DNA of 24,715 bases, from positions 1-24,715 of the IMG/VR virus record IMGVR_UViG_3300036785_000081. One strand, 5' to 3'. A program made the position numbers and the translations under genes. Source of the stretch: a virus. This document shows positions 15,941 through 22,646 of this stretch, piece by piece. Every line of letters begins with the position of its first letter. Position 1 is the stretch's first letter. The notes beneath the pieces were generated by a model. It worked only from the letters and a program-made list of their open reading frames with translations. It was not told where the DNA came from and did not search any database.

Positions 15941-17497
15941 TCAAATCTTCTTCGGCGCAGCGATCGGCGTCGGCGGCGGCACGGCAGCCTGCGGCTCGAA
16001 CTGATTGGCCGTCGGCGCGGCTGCGTTCTGTGTCGCTGGCTGCCCCGGCACGTTGGAGCCATTCGTGCCTGGCGGTGGCAGCGCGGAAGCTCCGACCGGA
16101 CCCCCTGGCGGCAGATTCATCATGTCCCGCGCCTGGCGGATCTTCTGCGGCGACCAGCCGAGCAGTTCCCAGCACATCTCGATCGGCACCGAGAGGTAGC
16201 TACGCATCTGCACCGCCGCCATCACGAGCACCGCGAGCGACTTGGACTCGGGGTCGGCCCAAATGACCTCGGCCTGCTGCGCGTGCCCGCGCTTGGTATC
16301 GCGCAGTGCGAGGAACGCCGTCCGCAGAACCTCTTCCCAGCCGTCAGAGAACGAGAGAATCTTGGCGTTGACGCGATCGACTAGCCCCTGGTCGGCCGCG
16401 TGCATGGCATCGGCCGAGAGGTTGGCGAGCTTGCCTTTGAGGTAGTAGACGGGGGTCTGCGTGATCGCCGCCAAGTGGTCGATGTAGAGATCCAGCGGCG
16501 CGATGTAGTTGTTCACGTCGCCCGCCAAGAACTGACCGAACTGCGTGTCATGCGAGTCCGAGCGCACGATCCGCGTCTGGCCCATCGCGACCTCGACCTC
16601 GCGGTTGGTCAGTTCGCGGCCAGTCTCGTCCACGGCCCGCTCCCAGCCGGTCGCCCACCGCTGCGGGTAGGCGTGGAACTCGCTCGATACCTGCATATCA
16701 AGGCAATACTTGTTGACGGCGTCCTGAATCGGAATCGCCGCTTCGAGATCCGAGCGCCCGCCGTAAAGCAAGTCCGGGTTGTTCTCGATCGGACAGAGCG
16801 GCACGACGCCCATCGGGTTCAGCCCACCGGGGTCGGCATCGTTGCGGGTCCATTGAATCTTGCGCTGCGATACGAAGAAATCGTCGCCGCGACCCTGGCG
16901 CGGGCGCTCGACCGACCGCCACGTATAGACCGCCGTCGGCAGGTAGACCGTGGCGTAGGCGTAGCCGTCGATGTCGTCAATCCACCGCTTGATCGCCGCC
17001 CAGCGTTCCTTGAGGTTGGCCGGGTTGCGGTAGACGTAGCACTGGCTCGCGTGCTCCGGCGTGAGCACCGGCAGCTTGTTGTAGGGATCGAGCGGGTTCG
17101 GCGGCTGGATCAACACGAACGACGTGCCGAGCTTGATCGCGTCGGTGTGGACGATGCGCGACAGCGCGTCCATGCCGTTCGCCTGCCAGACGTTCCAAGC
17201 ATCCACGTCGGCATCGAGTTCCCACGTCGCCGCTTTGGGATCGGGGTCGAACCGGAAGCCTTGAATCTGTAGCCGACTGACCGGCGCTTCCACGACGATC
17301 TTCATCCAGTTGTTCGCCAGCGGCGGGAAGAACCGGGAGAACGCCTCGCGGAACTTCGCAGTCGCGAACGCCAGCCGGTGCTCGCCGTTGAAGTAGTCCT
17401 CCGGCGTCTGGATCGCTGCCACTTGCGCGTCAAGCCGTGGCTCTAGGAATTGCAGCCACGCGGCCGGTGTCAACGCTGGCATATCGGCGAGCGCCAC
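15941..17497 (-). CDS. Portal protein, SPP1 gp6-like
   Basis: 518 aa from GTG 17497; the ATG five codons inside is an alternative, and neither has a clear ribosome binding site. Family-like features are an N-terminal helix with DYFNGEHRLAFA, then NNWMKIVVEAPVSRLQIQGF, GTSFVLIQPPNPLDP, PVLTPEHASQCYVYRNP, VVPLCPIENNPDLLYGGRSD, IPIQDAVNKYCLDMQVSSEF and the stem/crown helices (ADQGLVDRVNAKILSFSDGW). The last ~60 residues are Pro/Ala/Gln-rich and disordered, a common portal tail. The portal forms the dodecameric DNA gate and docks the terminase. Its gene is separated from the terminase genes by a 1.2-kb insert holding a divergent gene and a putative RNA. Confidence 0.88.
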   Translation of the reverse strand: MALADMPALTPAAWLQFLEPRLDAQVAAIQTPEDYFNGEHRLAFATAKFREAFSRFFPPLANNWMKIVVEAPVSRLQIQGFRFDPDPKAATWELDADVDAWNVWQANGMDALSRIVHTDAIKLGTSFVLIQPPNPLDPYNKLPVLTPEHASQCYVYRNPANLKERWAAIKRWIDDIDGYAYATVYLPTAVYTWRSVERPRQGRGDDFFVSQRKIQWTRNDADPGGLNPMGVVPLCPIENNPDLLYGGRSDLEAAIPIQDAVNKYCLDMQVSSEFHAYPQRWATGWERAVDETGRELTNREVEVAMGQTRIVRSDSHDTQFGQFLAGDVNNYIAPLDLYIDHLAAITQTPVYYLKGKLANLSADAMHAADQGLVDRVNAKILSFSDGWEEVLRTAFLALRDTKRGHAQQAEVIWADPESKSLAVLVMAAVQMRSYLSVPIEMCWELLGWSPQKIRQARDMMNLPPGGPVGASALPPPGTNGSNVPGQPATQNAAAPTANQFEPQAAVPPPTPIAAPKKI

Positions 17498-17544
17498 GAT
17501 CGGGAGCGTACTATCTCCGGCAACACGAGCCGAAGGGGAGCCGC

Positions 17545-18309
17545 ATGACCGACATCACCGTCCAGATCGCCAACCCAAACGGCCATGCGGTCACGGTCGA
17601 TCAGAACACCGTCGAAGCGGGCAGCCTCGCCGAGTTCGTCTTGGACAACAGCACCGCCGACGCTTGGGAATGGCTCGAAGCCGACTGCGCCATCGTCCCG
17701 GTCACGCAAGTCGTGGAGCAGCAAGAGGCGGGGTGGATCATCGTCAACGCCACGGCCGACCTCGCAACGCACCCCGGATCAGAGCCAGACGCGCCGTCAG
17801 AACCCCCGGCCATCACCGACGTATCGCCCGACCACGGACCCAAAGCGGGCGGCACGTCGGTCGTGCTGACCGGCTCGGGACTCGCTTCGGTCACGGATGT
17901 GGTATTTGCCGGTACGCCCGCGACCTTCACCGTGGACAGCGACGAGCAGATCACCGCCGTGACGGGTGCCACGCCCTATGAAGGCACCAACTCCGTGACA
18001 GTCTCCGACGCGGCCGGGAACAGCGACTCTGCGGCCTGGACTTACGACCTCACGAAGCCTGCCCCGGCCGCCTGCACGCCCAGCAACGGGCCGGTCGCGG
18101 GCGAGACTCCGGTTTCCGTGACGGGAGAGCGGTTCACTGGCGCGACTGCCGTGCGGTTCGGGATGCAAGACGCCACGGCGCTCGTCGTCGTGGACGACAC
18201 CGAACTTACCTGCACCACTCCCGCTCAAGCCGGGGCCGGTGCGTTCGACGTGTATGTGATCACCCCGGCCGGTGAAGGTACGCTCGGCGCGGGCTTCACC
18301 TACGAATAA
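17545..18309 (+). CDS. IPT/TIG Ig-like domain protein, only plus-strand gene in the window
   Basis: 254 aa; ATG at 17545 with a strong ribosome binding site (AAGGGGAG, 4-nt spacing). Residues 1-85 form a unique beta-rich domain (TVQIANPNGHAVTVDQNTV, VTQVVEQQEAGWIIVNAT). Residues ~88-168 are an IPT/TIG domain (PAITDVSPDHGPKAGGTSVV, then YEGTNSVTVSDAAGNS). Residues ~172-254 are a second one (PAACTPSNGPVAGETPVSV, then VYVITPAGEGTLG). Such Ig-like folds decorate phage capsids and tails and bind cell-surface sugars; there is no signal peptide, so a virion role is likelier than secretion. It diverges from the portal gene with only 47 nt between starts, with a weak -10-like TACTAT at 17509-17514. 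It ends in a terminator, so it looks like a self-contained accessory (moron-like) unit. Confidence 0.85.
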   Translation: MTDITVQIANPNGHAVTVDQNTVEAGSLAEFVLDNSTADAWEWLEADCAIVPVTQVVEQQEAGWIIVNATADLATHPGSEPDAPSEPPAITDVSPDHGPKAGGTSVVLTGSGLASVTDVVFAGTPATFTVDSDEQITAVTGATPYEGTNSVTVSDAAGNSDSAAWTYDLTKPAPAACTPSNGPVAGETPVSVTGERFTGATAVRFGMQDATALVVVDDTELTCTTPAQAGAGAFDVYVITPAGEGTLGAGFTYE

Positions 18310-18697
18310 AGAGAGCCGATCCCAATGTCGGGACCGGCTCTCTTGTGAAGCGCAGCTTGTCGGGCTAACCGGATTGTGGTCTACGGCATGACGAACCAAG
18401 CTGCTCTCCCACTAGGTCAGTTCGCGGAATCTTGCGACCCCCCTTCTGCTTGGGAGCGGGAAAAGTTGGGACTGGACCGGACGGCTCGCCTCTGCTTGCT
18501 CTCCCCCATCGTGGCCACTCCGGGTTGCACTCAGCTTTGGTCTGCCGTCTGTTACCGCTTCACTCGCCGCTTGCCTTCGGGGGCCGCTCACGCGGGGGAG
18601 CTTCATAAAGCCGGGTTTCGCTTGCGCTCACCGACCGTAGGCTCTTGCTCCGTACTCTGGGGGCTTCGGTACTTCGCGGTGGTCCTGTCCTGCACCC
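18304..18697 (-). ncRNA. Putative ~390-nt structured non-coding RNA
   Basis: The minus strand from the promoter at 18701-18728 to the terminator at 18309-18344 has no credible ORF. Several complementary segments are visible in the transcript. GGACAGGACC (18690-18681) pairs with GGUCCAGUCC (18478-18469), one A-A mismatch. CUCCCCC (18600-18594) pairs with GGGGGAG (18507-18501). CUCCCA (18456-18451) pairs with UGGGAG (18411-18406). GCAGCUUG (18404-18397) pairs with CAAGCUGC (18359-18352). Local hairpins are CCGC-GUGA-GCGG (18595-18584), GCUU-UAUG-AAGC (18611-18600, which competes for one base with the CUCCCCC helix) and GGGGUC-GCAA-GAUUCC (18441-18426); GUGA and GCAA are GNRA loops. I do not see RNase P, tmRNA or 6S signatures. 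The 5' end is estimated from the -10 box. Function is unknown; placement between terminase and portal genes may or may not be meaningful. Confidence 0.68.
18309..18344. terminator. Bidirectional hairpin terminator shared by the TIG gene and the putative RNA
   Basis: Arms 18309-18323 and 18330-18344 pair over 15 positions with one A-C mismatch and a 6-nt loop (AATGTC). It starts on the last base of the TIG stop codon. Reading leftward the stem is followed by TTTATT, a usable U-tract, so it is a better terminator for the minus-strand unit; reading rightward only TT follows. Confidence 0.85.
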
Positions 18698-18700
18698 ATA

Positions 18701-18728
18701 ACTATAGCTCAACTGTAGCTAGAGTCAA
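18701..18728 (-). promoter_or_regulatory. Near-consensus sigma-70-type promoter for the putative RNA
   Basis: Reading leftward: TTGACT (18728-18723), 16-bp spacer, TATAGT (18706-18701). Each box differs from consensus at one position. The boxes are AT-rich in an otherwise GC-rich sequence. Transcription would start near the G run at 18697-18695. It lies just downstream of the large terminase stop and is the best promoter I see in the window. Confidence 0.8.
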
Positions 18729-18755
18729 GCCCTGGACGCAGGACTTCGGGAACTC

Positions 18756-20228
18756 TTAGAAGTGGACGGTGGCCCGCTTCGGGACCGCATGGCGCAGCGT
18801 CACCGCCCGGTCGGCCATCATCGCCAGCGCCACCGCCGCGTCGATCCGCTCCTGGCTGCGGCGCTTGGAGATCCGCCAGCCGCCCCGGTCGGTCGGCGCT
18901 GCCACGGCCGAGAGGATCTGGCGCTTTAGCTCGGCGTTGCCGTCGTGGACGATCCGGCGCTCGGTGATCAACTCGTACAGAGTCTCGGACGCCGGAGCCA
19001 TCCGCGCCGCGTTCTGCGGGAACTCGACCATCGGGAAGCCGCGCTCGGCAAGGATCTCGGCCGACTCCAAGAACTGCCACGGGTCGAAGTCACACTCGCG
19101 TAGCTGCGCCTGCACCGACGCCCGCCGAGCGACCTCGCCCCGGATGTCGGCCACGCCGAACCCCGGCCCCTCGTCGTGCGGGATCAGGATGTGGTGCCCG
19201 ACGTGTAGCTGCTCGCCGTGCCACTGGCCCCAGATGATCGCCGCCGAGTCGCGCCGGATCCCGACATCGACGGCCATGTAGCTCGGCTGGCTCGTGTCGA
19301 ACAGCGGACGGCCCCGGCACGCATCCCACTCCCACGTCTTGACCCACGCCTCGTCTGTCTCGGTCCACTGGTTGAGATGCAGTCGCCGGAAGACCGACTC
19401 GGGCAGCCGCTCGTGCTCGTGGCGCAGCACGTCCAGCGTGATCCAGTCCGACGGGTTGGCCTGCTTCCAGACCGACTCGTCGCGGTAGTCGGCTTGGGCA
19501 TCGACCTCGTACCACCAGAACAGGAACCGGGCCTTCCGCATCGCCGCGATCCCGCCCTCGTCGCGCAGCCCGACGCCGCGCTCGTATAGCTCGTGGCAGA
19601 TCGTGTCGCGATCGAACCCGGCCGTCGTAGCCGACACGACGAGCGGATCCAACCGCGCCAGTTGGCCGGTCGTCAGCGCGTAGTAAAGCTCCGGGTTGGC
19701 GTGCGCCCATAGCTCGTCAATCACGACCATGTTCGGGTTCAGCCCGTATTGCAGCGGCGCGTCGGACGCCAGCACCCGGAAGATGCCCCGGTTGGCCTTG
19801 CAGTAGATCACCGACCGCTGCGGCTTGAGCCATTGGCGCAGCAGCGGCGAGGCTTCCACAAAGTCAGTGCTCTGACCGAACACGACCCTTGCCTGATCCT
19901 TCGCCGCCGCTGCCGCGTAAACCTCCGGCGAGTGCTCCGGCGTGCCCATCAGCCCGTACAGCGCGACCTCTGAGCCGGTGGTGCTCTTGCCGTTCTTGCG
20001 AGCAATGCCCAGCAGCGCCTCGCGGTAAACGCGCTCGCCGTTGTCGTAGCGAAGGAACAACTCATCGAGAAACTGGTGCTGCCACGGCTGGTGGATCAGC
20101 TTGTTGCCCGCCCAGCGGCCCTTCGTCTGGACGATGTATCGCTCGCCGAAGCGCCGGACTCGTGCGCCCTCGCCCCGGACGTAGCTACGTCGGGAGTCCG
20201 GCGTCGTCGTCGTCACTGACGACCTCAC
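18756..20228 (-). CDS. terL: Terminase large subunit (HK97-type packaging ATPase/nuclease)
   Basis: 490 aa from GTG 20228; a second GTG at 20216 (residue 5) has a better GAGG at 6 nt and may be the true start. ATPase domain: Walker A GIARKNGKST at 74-83, Walker B MVVIDE at 167-172, coupling motif SATTAG at 199-204. Nuclease domain: MAVDVGIRRDSAA with Asp321 as a metal ligand and RIDAAVALAMM with Asp463 near the C-terminus. The enzyme pumps DNA into the prohead through the portal and cuts the concatemer. The start lies 44 nt inside the small subunit gene. All catalytic motifs are intact and the length is usual, so it should be functional. Confidence 0.93.
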   Translation of the reverse strand: MRSSVTTTTPDSRRSYVRGEGARVRRFGERYIVQTKGRWAGNKLIHQPWQHQFLDELFLRYDNGERVYREALLGIARKNGKSTTGSEVALYGLMGTPEHSPEVYAAAAAKDQARVVFGQSTDFVEASPLLRQWLKPQRSVIYCKANRGIFRVLASDAPLQYGLNPNMVVIDELWAHANPELYYALTTGQLARLDPLVVSATTAGFDRDTICHELYERGVGLRDEGGIAAMRKARFLFWWYEVDAQADYRDESVWKQANPSDWITLDVLRHEHERLPESVFRRLHLNQWTETDEAWVKTWEWDACRGRPLFDTSQPSYMAVDVGIRRDSAAIIWGQWHGEQLHVGHHILIPHDEGPGFGVADIRGEVARRASVQAQLRECDFDPWQFLESAEILAERGFPMVEFPQNAARMAPASETLYELITERRIVHDGNAELKRQILSAVAAPTDRGGWRISKRRSQERIDAAVALAMMADRAVTLRHAVPKRATVHF

Positions 20229-20730
20229 CGTCCACCGGCACGGCTTCGTCGGCGAGCGCCCGGTCTAGCTCGGCCTGCATCGACTGCGCCCTGATCCCCT
20301 GCAACCCGAGCCGCGTCCGCGCTAGCGGCATGAGTCCGAACTGCTCGGCGTAGCGGTGGATCAGGATCGCCGCGTCACGCTGAGCGCGGACGGCCGGGTT
20401 GATGATCGTCCCGCCGTGCGAGCCTGGCAGCAGCAGACCGTGACGATTGATTGCTCGCGTGGCCCGCCGCCACTCCGCATACGCGGTCGCCAGAATCTCC
20501 AACACCGGCCCGTCCACGAGATCGACCAGCCCGACCTCGACCAACTGCGGCACCTGGCGGTTCCAGTACGCCTTCGCGTCCTTCGCCAGCCACGCCGGAG
20601 CCTCGATCATCTCGGTCGCTCGCCCGCCGACGCTGACCGGCTCGGGCAGCGGCCGGTGACTCACGTCGCCACCCTCCACGACCCGCTGCTCGAACGACTT
20701 CGGGGGTCTACCGATCACTCTGGGCACCAT
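20185..20730 (-). CDS. terS: Terminase small subunit, P27 family
   Basis: 181 aa, ATG at 20730; GTG codons just downstream are alternative starts and no strong ribosome binding site is seen. The N-terminus is GRPPKS, the usual opening of P27-type small terminases. Next come AWLAKDAKAYWNRQVPQLVE, LVDGPVLEILATAYAEWRRA and the conserved region with NPAVRAQRDAAILIHRYAEQFGL, where the NP and later aromatic residues are typical. An acidic tail (VSDDDDAGLPT) ends the protein. The family recognises packaging sites and regulates the large subunit, whose gene overlaps the 3' end. Confidence 0.88.
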   Translation of the reverse strand: MVPRVIGRPPKSFEQRVVEGGDVSHRPLPEPVSVGGRATEMIEAPAWLAKDAKAYWNRQVPQLVEVGLVDLVDGPVLEILATAYAEWRRATRAINRHGLLLPGSHGGTIINPAVRAQRDAAILIHRYAEQFGLMPLARTRLGLQGIRAQSMQAELDRALADEAVPVDGEVVSDDDDAGLPT

Positions 20731-20836
20731 CCGGCCAGCTTTCGCGGCCGAGCACGGTCGTCGGTTTGAGGGTGTCCACGACGTTTGTGCTTGGGGTCAT
20801 GTGGGGTCTTGCTTCGTTCGTGATGGTGGATGTCAT
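20708..20836 (-). CDS. Possible 42-aa protein upstream of the small terminase
   Basis: Frame from ATG 20836 (MTSTITNEARPHM) to TAG 20708, overlapping the small terminase start by 23 nt in another frame. Composition is Thr/Pro/Arg-rich and ends with GRESWPDGAQSDR. No clear ribosome binding site is visible. It fills most of the 166-nt gap between the holin and terminase genes. The overlap with a gene start suggests coupling, but the frame could be chance. Confidence 0.28.
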   Translation of the reverse strand: MTSTITNEARPHMTPSTNVVDTLKPTTVLGRESWPDGAQSDR

Positions 20837-20896
20837 CGGATTCGGGGTTCTACTGGCGACCCTCTCGACTCGTCGTCGGCTGGCCTGGTAGTTCCT

Positions 20897-21103
20897 CTAC
20901 CGCCCACGCTCGTTGTCGTCGTGATGGTTGCCGTTGCCGGTGATGTCGAGCACTGCGTTGATCAGCACAGCTAGTCCACCGAGAAACGCCACGCCACCGA
21001 GCAGTTCGGTTGAGAGGCTTTGGTTCTTGACGAGCACGATCACAGCAGCGCCCATCATCGCCACCGAGAACACGATCAAATAGACCCTGGCCTTGGCGTT
21101 CAT
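20897..21103 (-). CDS. Holin candidate, two transmembrane segments
   Basis: 68 aa, ATG at 21103. There are two hydrophobic helices, residues ~6-25 (VYLIVFSVAMMGAAVIVLV) and ~33-52 (ELLGGVAFLGGLAVLINAVL), joined by a short polar turn (KNQSLST). A His/Asp/Asn-rich polar tail (NGNHHDDNERGR) follows. Small size, two TM helices, charged C-terminus and location 47 nt after the endolysin gene fit a class II holin that permeabilises the membrane to time lysis. Holins share little sequence, so this is a topology and context call. Confidence 0.75.
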   Translation of the reverse strand: MNAKARVYLIVFSVAMMGAAVIVLVKNQSLSTELLGGVAFLGGLAVLINAVLDITGNGNHHDDNERGR

Positions 21104-21150
21104 CTACCAACGGCCACGAAAATATGCATAGGCCCACTAGACGGGGGTGG

Positions 21151-22005
21151 TCACTTCGGCAGTCCCGTAAACGCAGCCTTCGACTTGCCTTGCTCGCCAC
21201 CGTGCCAAGCGGTTTCGCCCTTGCGCTGCCACGTATGCACGGGATTGCCGTCGGCCGTGCGACCGAACAACTCCATCGTGCCGGTTGCGTTCGTAGTCGC
21301 CGATAGACCGGCCAGCTTCTCGTTTGACTTCAACAGCGTCCCGCCGTCGTTCCAGTCGGTTTCGCCCTTGCGCTGGTAGCGATACCAAACCGTCTTGCCG
21401 TCTTCGCCGACCCAGAAGACGTGGATCGCCCCGTTGTCGGCCACCGCTGACGTGATCAAATCCTCACCCTCTTCTGTTGTCGGTTCGATGCCCGCGCCGC
21501 TGCGAGCGGCGTCCAAGACGCGATCGAGCGGGAAGTGGTCGCCACAGTCCCAATGCCCGCCGCCTGCACTTCCTAGATCGACGTGCATACAAACGCCGCG
21601 ACCCGATCCTTGCGCCTGGCTCGGATTCAGCCGCGTGATCGGGATCCCGAAGTGAGCGCACTCTTCGGCGACCCACTTGGCCGTGTTGTCGAGCATGGTC
21701 GGATGCCGATCCCACTCAGCCCGATCCCACGCACTAAAAGCGCAGAGTTCGGCGCTCGTGCTGGCCGGATTGAAGTTGCCCTGCGTCCAGCTTTTGTTCG
21801 ATCTCGACACGTACTCGCCGACCGTGTTTGGCGTGTCGTCTATGCCGACTTGCGACGAAACGCCCGCGCTTGAGCTTGCGAAGAAATTGCCCAAGCTCTG
21901 ATACGTCAACGCACCCTCGGCCGTGTGCAGAACGACCAATCTGACGGCTGCGCCGCCACGGCTTGAGTAGTTCGGCGAAGGGATCCAGACTCGTTTGAGC
22001 GCCAT
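21151..22005 (-). CDS. Endolysin: N-acetylmuramoyl-L-alanine amidase with C-terminal repeat domain
   Basis: 284 aa, ATG overlapping the previous stop (TGATG). Residues ~1-165 are an Amidase_2/PGRP-like domain. The first zinc histidine is in VRLVVLHTAEGA (H27). The second lies in GVCMHVDLG (H141). The HWDCGDHFP segment (D153) corresponds to the usual third-ligand D-x-G..FP region. Residues ~190-284 hold two copies of a ~45-residue repeat (FWVGEDGKTVWYRYQRKGET and FGRTADGNPVHTWQRKGETA) resembling PLL/tectonin-like lectin repeats, a likely cell-wall binding part. It cleaves the amide between MurNAc and the stem peptide. No signal peptide is present, so export depends on a holin, encoded next. 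Confidence 0.88.
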   Translation of the reverse strand: MALKRVWIPSPNYSSRGGAAVRLVVLHTAEGALTYQSLGNFFASSSAGVSSQVGIDDTPNTVGEYVSRSNKSWTQGNFNPASTSAELCAFSAWDRAEWDRHPTMLDNTAKWVAEECAHFGIPITRLNPSQAQGSGRGVCMHVDLGSAGGGHWDCGDHFPLDRVLDAARSGAGIEPTTEEGEDLITSAVADNGAIHVFWVGEDGKTVWYRYQRKGETDWNDGGTLLKSNEKLAGLSATTNATGTMELFGRTADGNPVHTWQRKGETAWHGGEQGKSKAAFTGLPK

Positions 22006-22199
22006 CAGTCGTCGCCTCTCAGCTTGTGCAGCAGCTTGCCGGGATGCCAGTGCTTCTCGCCCTTGTCACGCGCAATTCGGCGCGGATCGTCGTCGCGCAG
22101 CCAGCGCACATCGTCGTCGTTGTCGAGCGGACCCAGATGCGGATCGAACGGCTCGCGGCTCGGTTCCGGCGTTGGTTGTACTTCGTCGCGCTCGATCAT
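22005..22199 (-). CDS. Small acidic/His-containing protein before the endolysin
   Basis: 64 aa from ATG 22199 (MIERDEVQPTPEPSREP), overlapping the upstream stop by ATGA. A longer in-frame reading to 22574 exists but runs through the upstream gene in another frame with poor composition, so I reject it. The protein is rich in Asp, Pro, Arg and His (LDNDDDVRWLRDDDPRR, EKHWHPGKLLHKLRGDD). No membrane segment. Function unknown; its tight coupling to the amidase gene suggests co-expression at lysis. Confidence 0.68.
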   Translation of the reverse strand: MIERDEVQPTPEPSREPFDPHLGPLDNDDDVRWLRDDDPRRIARDKGEKHWHPGKLLHKLRGDD

Positions 22200-22471
22200 C
22201 GGCCCTTGCGCCCGACCGATTTGACCGCGCCAGCGTTTCGCCTGGCGACTACGGCCCGCACCGTCGAGTGTGAACCCGACGTTGATCGCTTGGCCGAGTA
22301 AGACAACGCGGCCTTGTGGATCTTGGCTCGCGATGTCTCCGAGATCCCGGCTTTGCGTGCCTGCGCCTTGGTTGGCACCGGGTATTTCCACTTGGAGCGC
22401 GGAGCACTCTTCGGCGCATACACAAACGCCGATCTCGGGAGCTTGCGCCGCTGTGCTGCTGATAGAGCCAC
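22196..22471 (-). CDS. Small basic phage protein of unknown function
   Basis: 91 aa starting at GTG 22471, with a very strong ribosome binding site (AAGGGAGG, 6 nt). It is highly basic: RRKLPRSAFVYAPKSAPRSK, then KYPVPTKAQARKAG and a C-terminal run with ARRNAGAVKSVGRKGR. The LP.SAF..p......YPvp....ARkA pattern is seen in small phage proteins with a putative protein-processing or capsid link, but I cannot name the family with confidence. A promoter-like element sits 30-60 nt upstream, so this gene may head the lysis transcript. Confidence 0.7.
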   Translation of the reverse strand: MALSAAQRRKLPRSAFVYAPKSAPRSKWKYPVPTKAQARKAGISETSRAKIHKAALSYSAKRSTSGSHSTVRAVVARRNAGAVKSVGRKGR

Positions 22472-22500
22472 GATGGCCTCCCTTGACGATGTCGCGCCGA

Positions 22501-22530
22501 ATCGTAACGCCGTCCGTAGCCTCGTCCCAA
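22501..22530 (-). promoter_or_regulatory. Promoter-like element before the lysis gene group
   Basis: Reading leftward: TTGGGA (22530-22525), 18-bp spacer, TACGAT (22506-22501), inside GGCGTTACGATTCGGCGC. It matches the element at 15661-15691 in both boxes and in the GGCG-TACGATTCG core. A start about 7 nt downstream would give a leader of roughly 20 nt containing the AAGGGAGG ribosome binding site. Confidence 0.5.
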
Positions 22531-22627
22531 CCAGCGTGCAGAACTTGCCGCCACGGAGGCGAGCATCCGATCAAGTCGGCGAATCCAAGCCCTTAGAACG
22601 CCGGAGAATCGGCCGAACATGGCCAAC

Positions 22628-22646
22628 CGGGTGTCTTAGACCCCCG
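22628..22646 (-). terminator. GC-rich hairpin at the end of the 71-aa gene
   Basis: CGGGTGTC and GACCCCCG pair with one mismatch around a 3-nt loop that contains the TAA stop of the gene. The flanks (GTGTCC on the far side) resemble those of the hairpin at 15685-15719. No U-tract. Possible U-less terminator upstream of the promoter-like element at 22501. Confidence 0.42.

Noticed and set aside
18352-18404. tRNA-like look of the 8-bp stem with a 37-nt interior
   Set aside because: No D, anticodon or T arm and no GGTTC-A box fit on either strand; it is better read as one helix of the larger RNA.
18304-18697. Identification of the RNA as RNase P, tmRNA or phi29-type packaging RNA
   Set aside because: Their hallmark sequences (such as GAGGAAAGUCC of RNase P or an alanine-tRNA-like end for tmRNA) are absent, and packaging RNAs are shorter and found in a different phage group.
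18376-18759. 127-codon plus-strand frame across the putative RNA
   Set aside because: Composition is unlike the neighbours (many Cys, Leu, Ser), there is no ribosome binding site, and it runs through the leftward promoter and into the terminase 3' end.
20850-21200. 116-codon minus-strand frame around the holin gene
   Set aside because: It is an out-of-frame reading of the holin with Arg/Cys/Trp-rich composition; the two-TM frame is far more plausible.
22005-22574. 189-codon version of the small gene before the endolysin
   Set aside because: Residues upstream of the ATG at 22199 overlap the basic-protein gene in another frame and lack protein-like composition.
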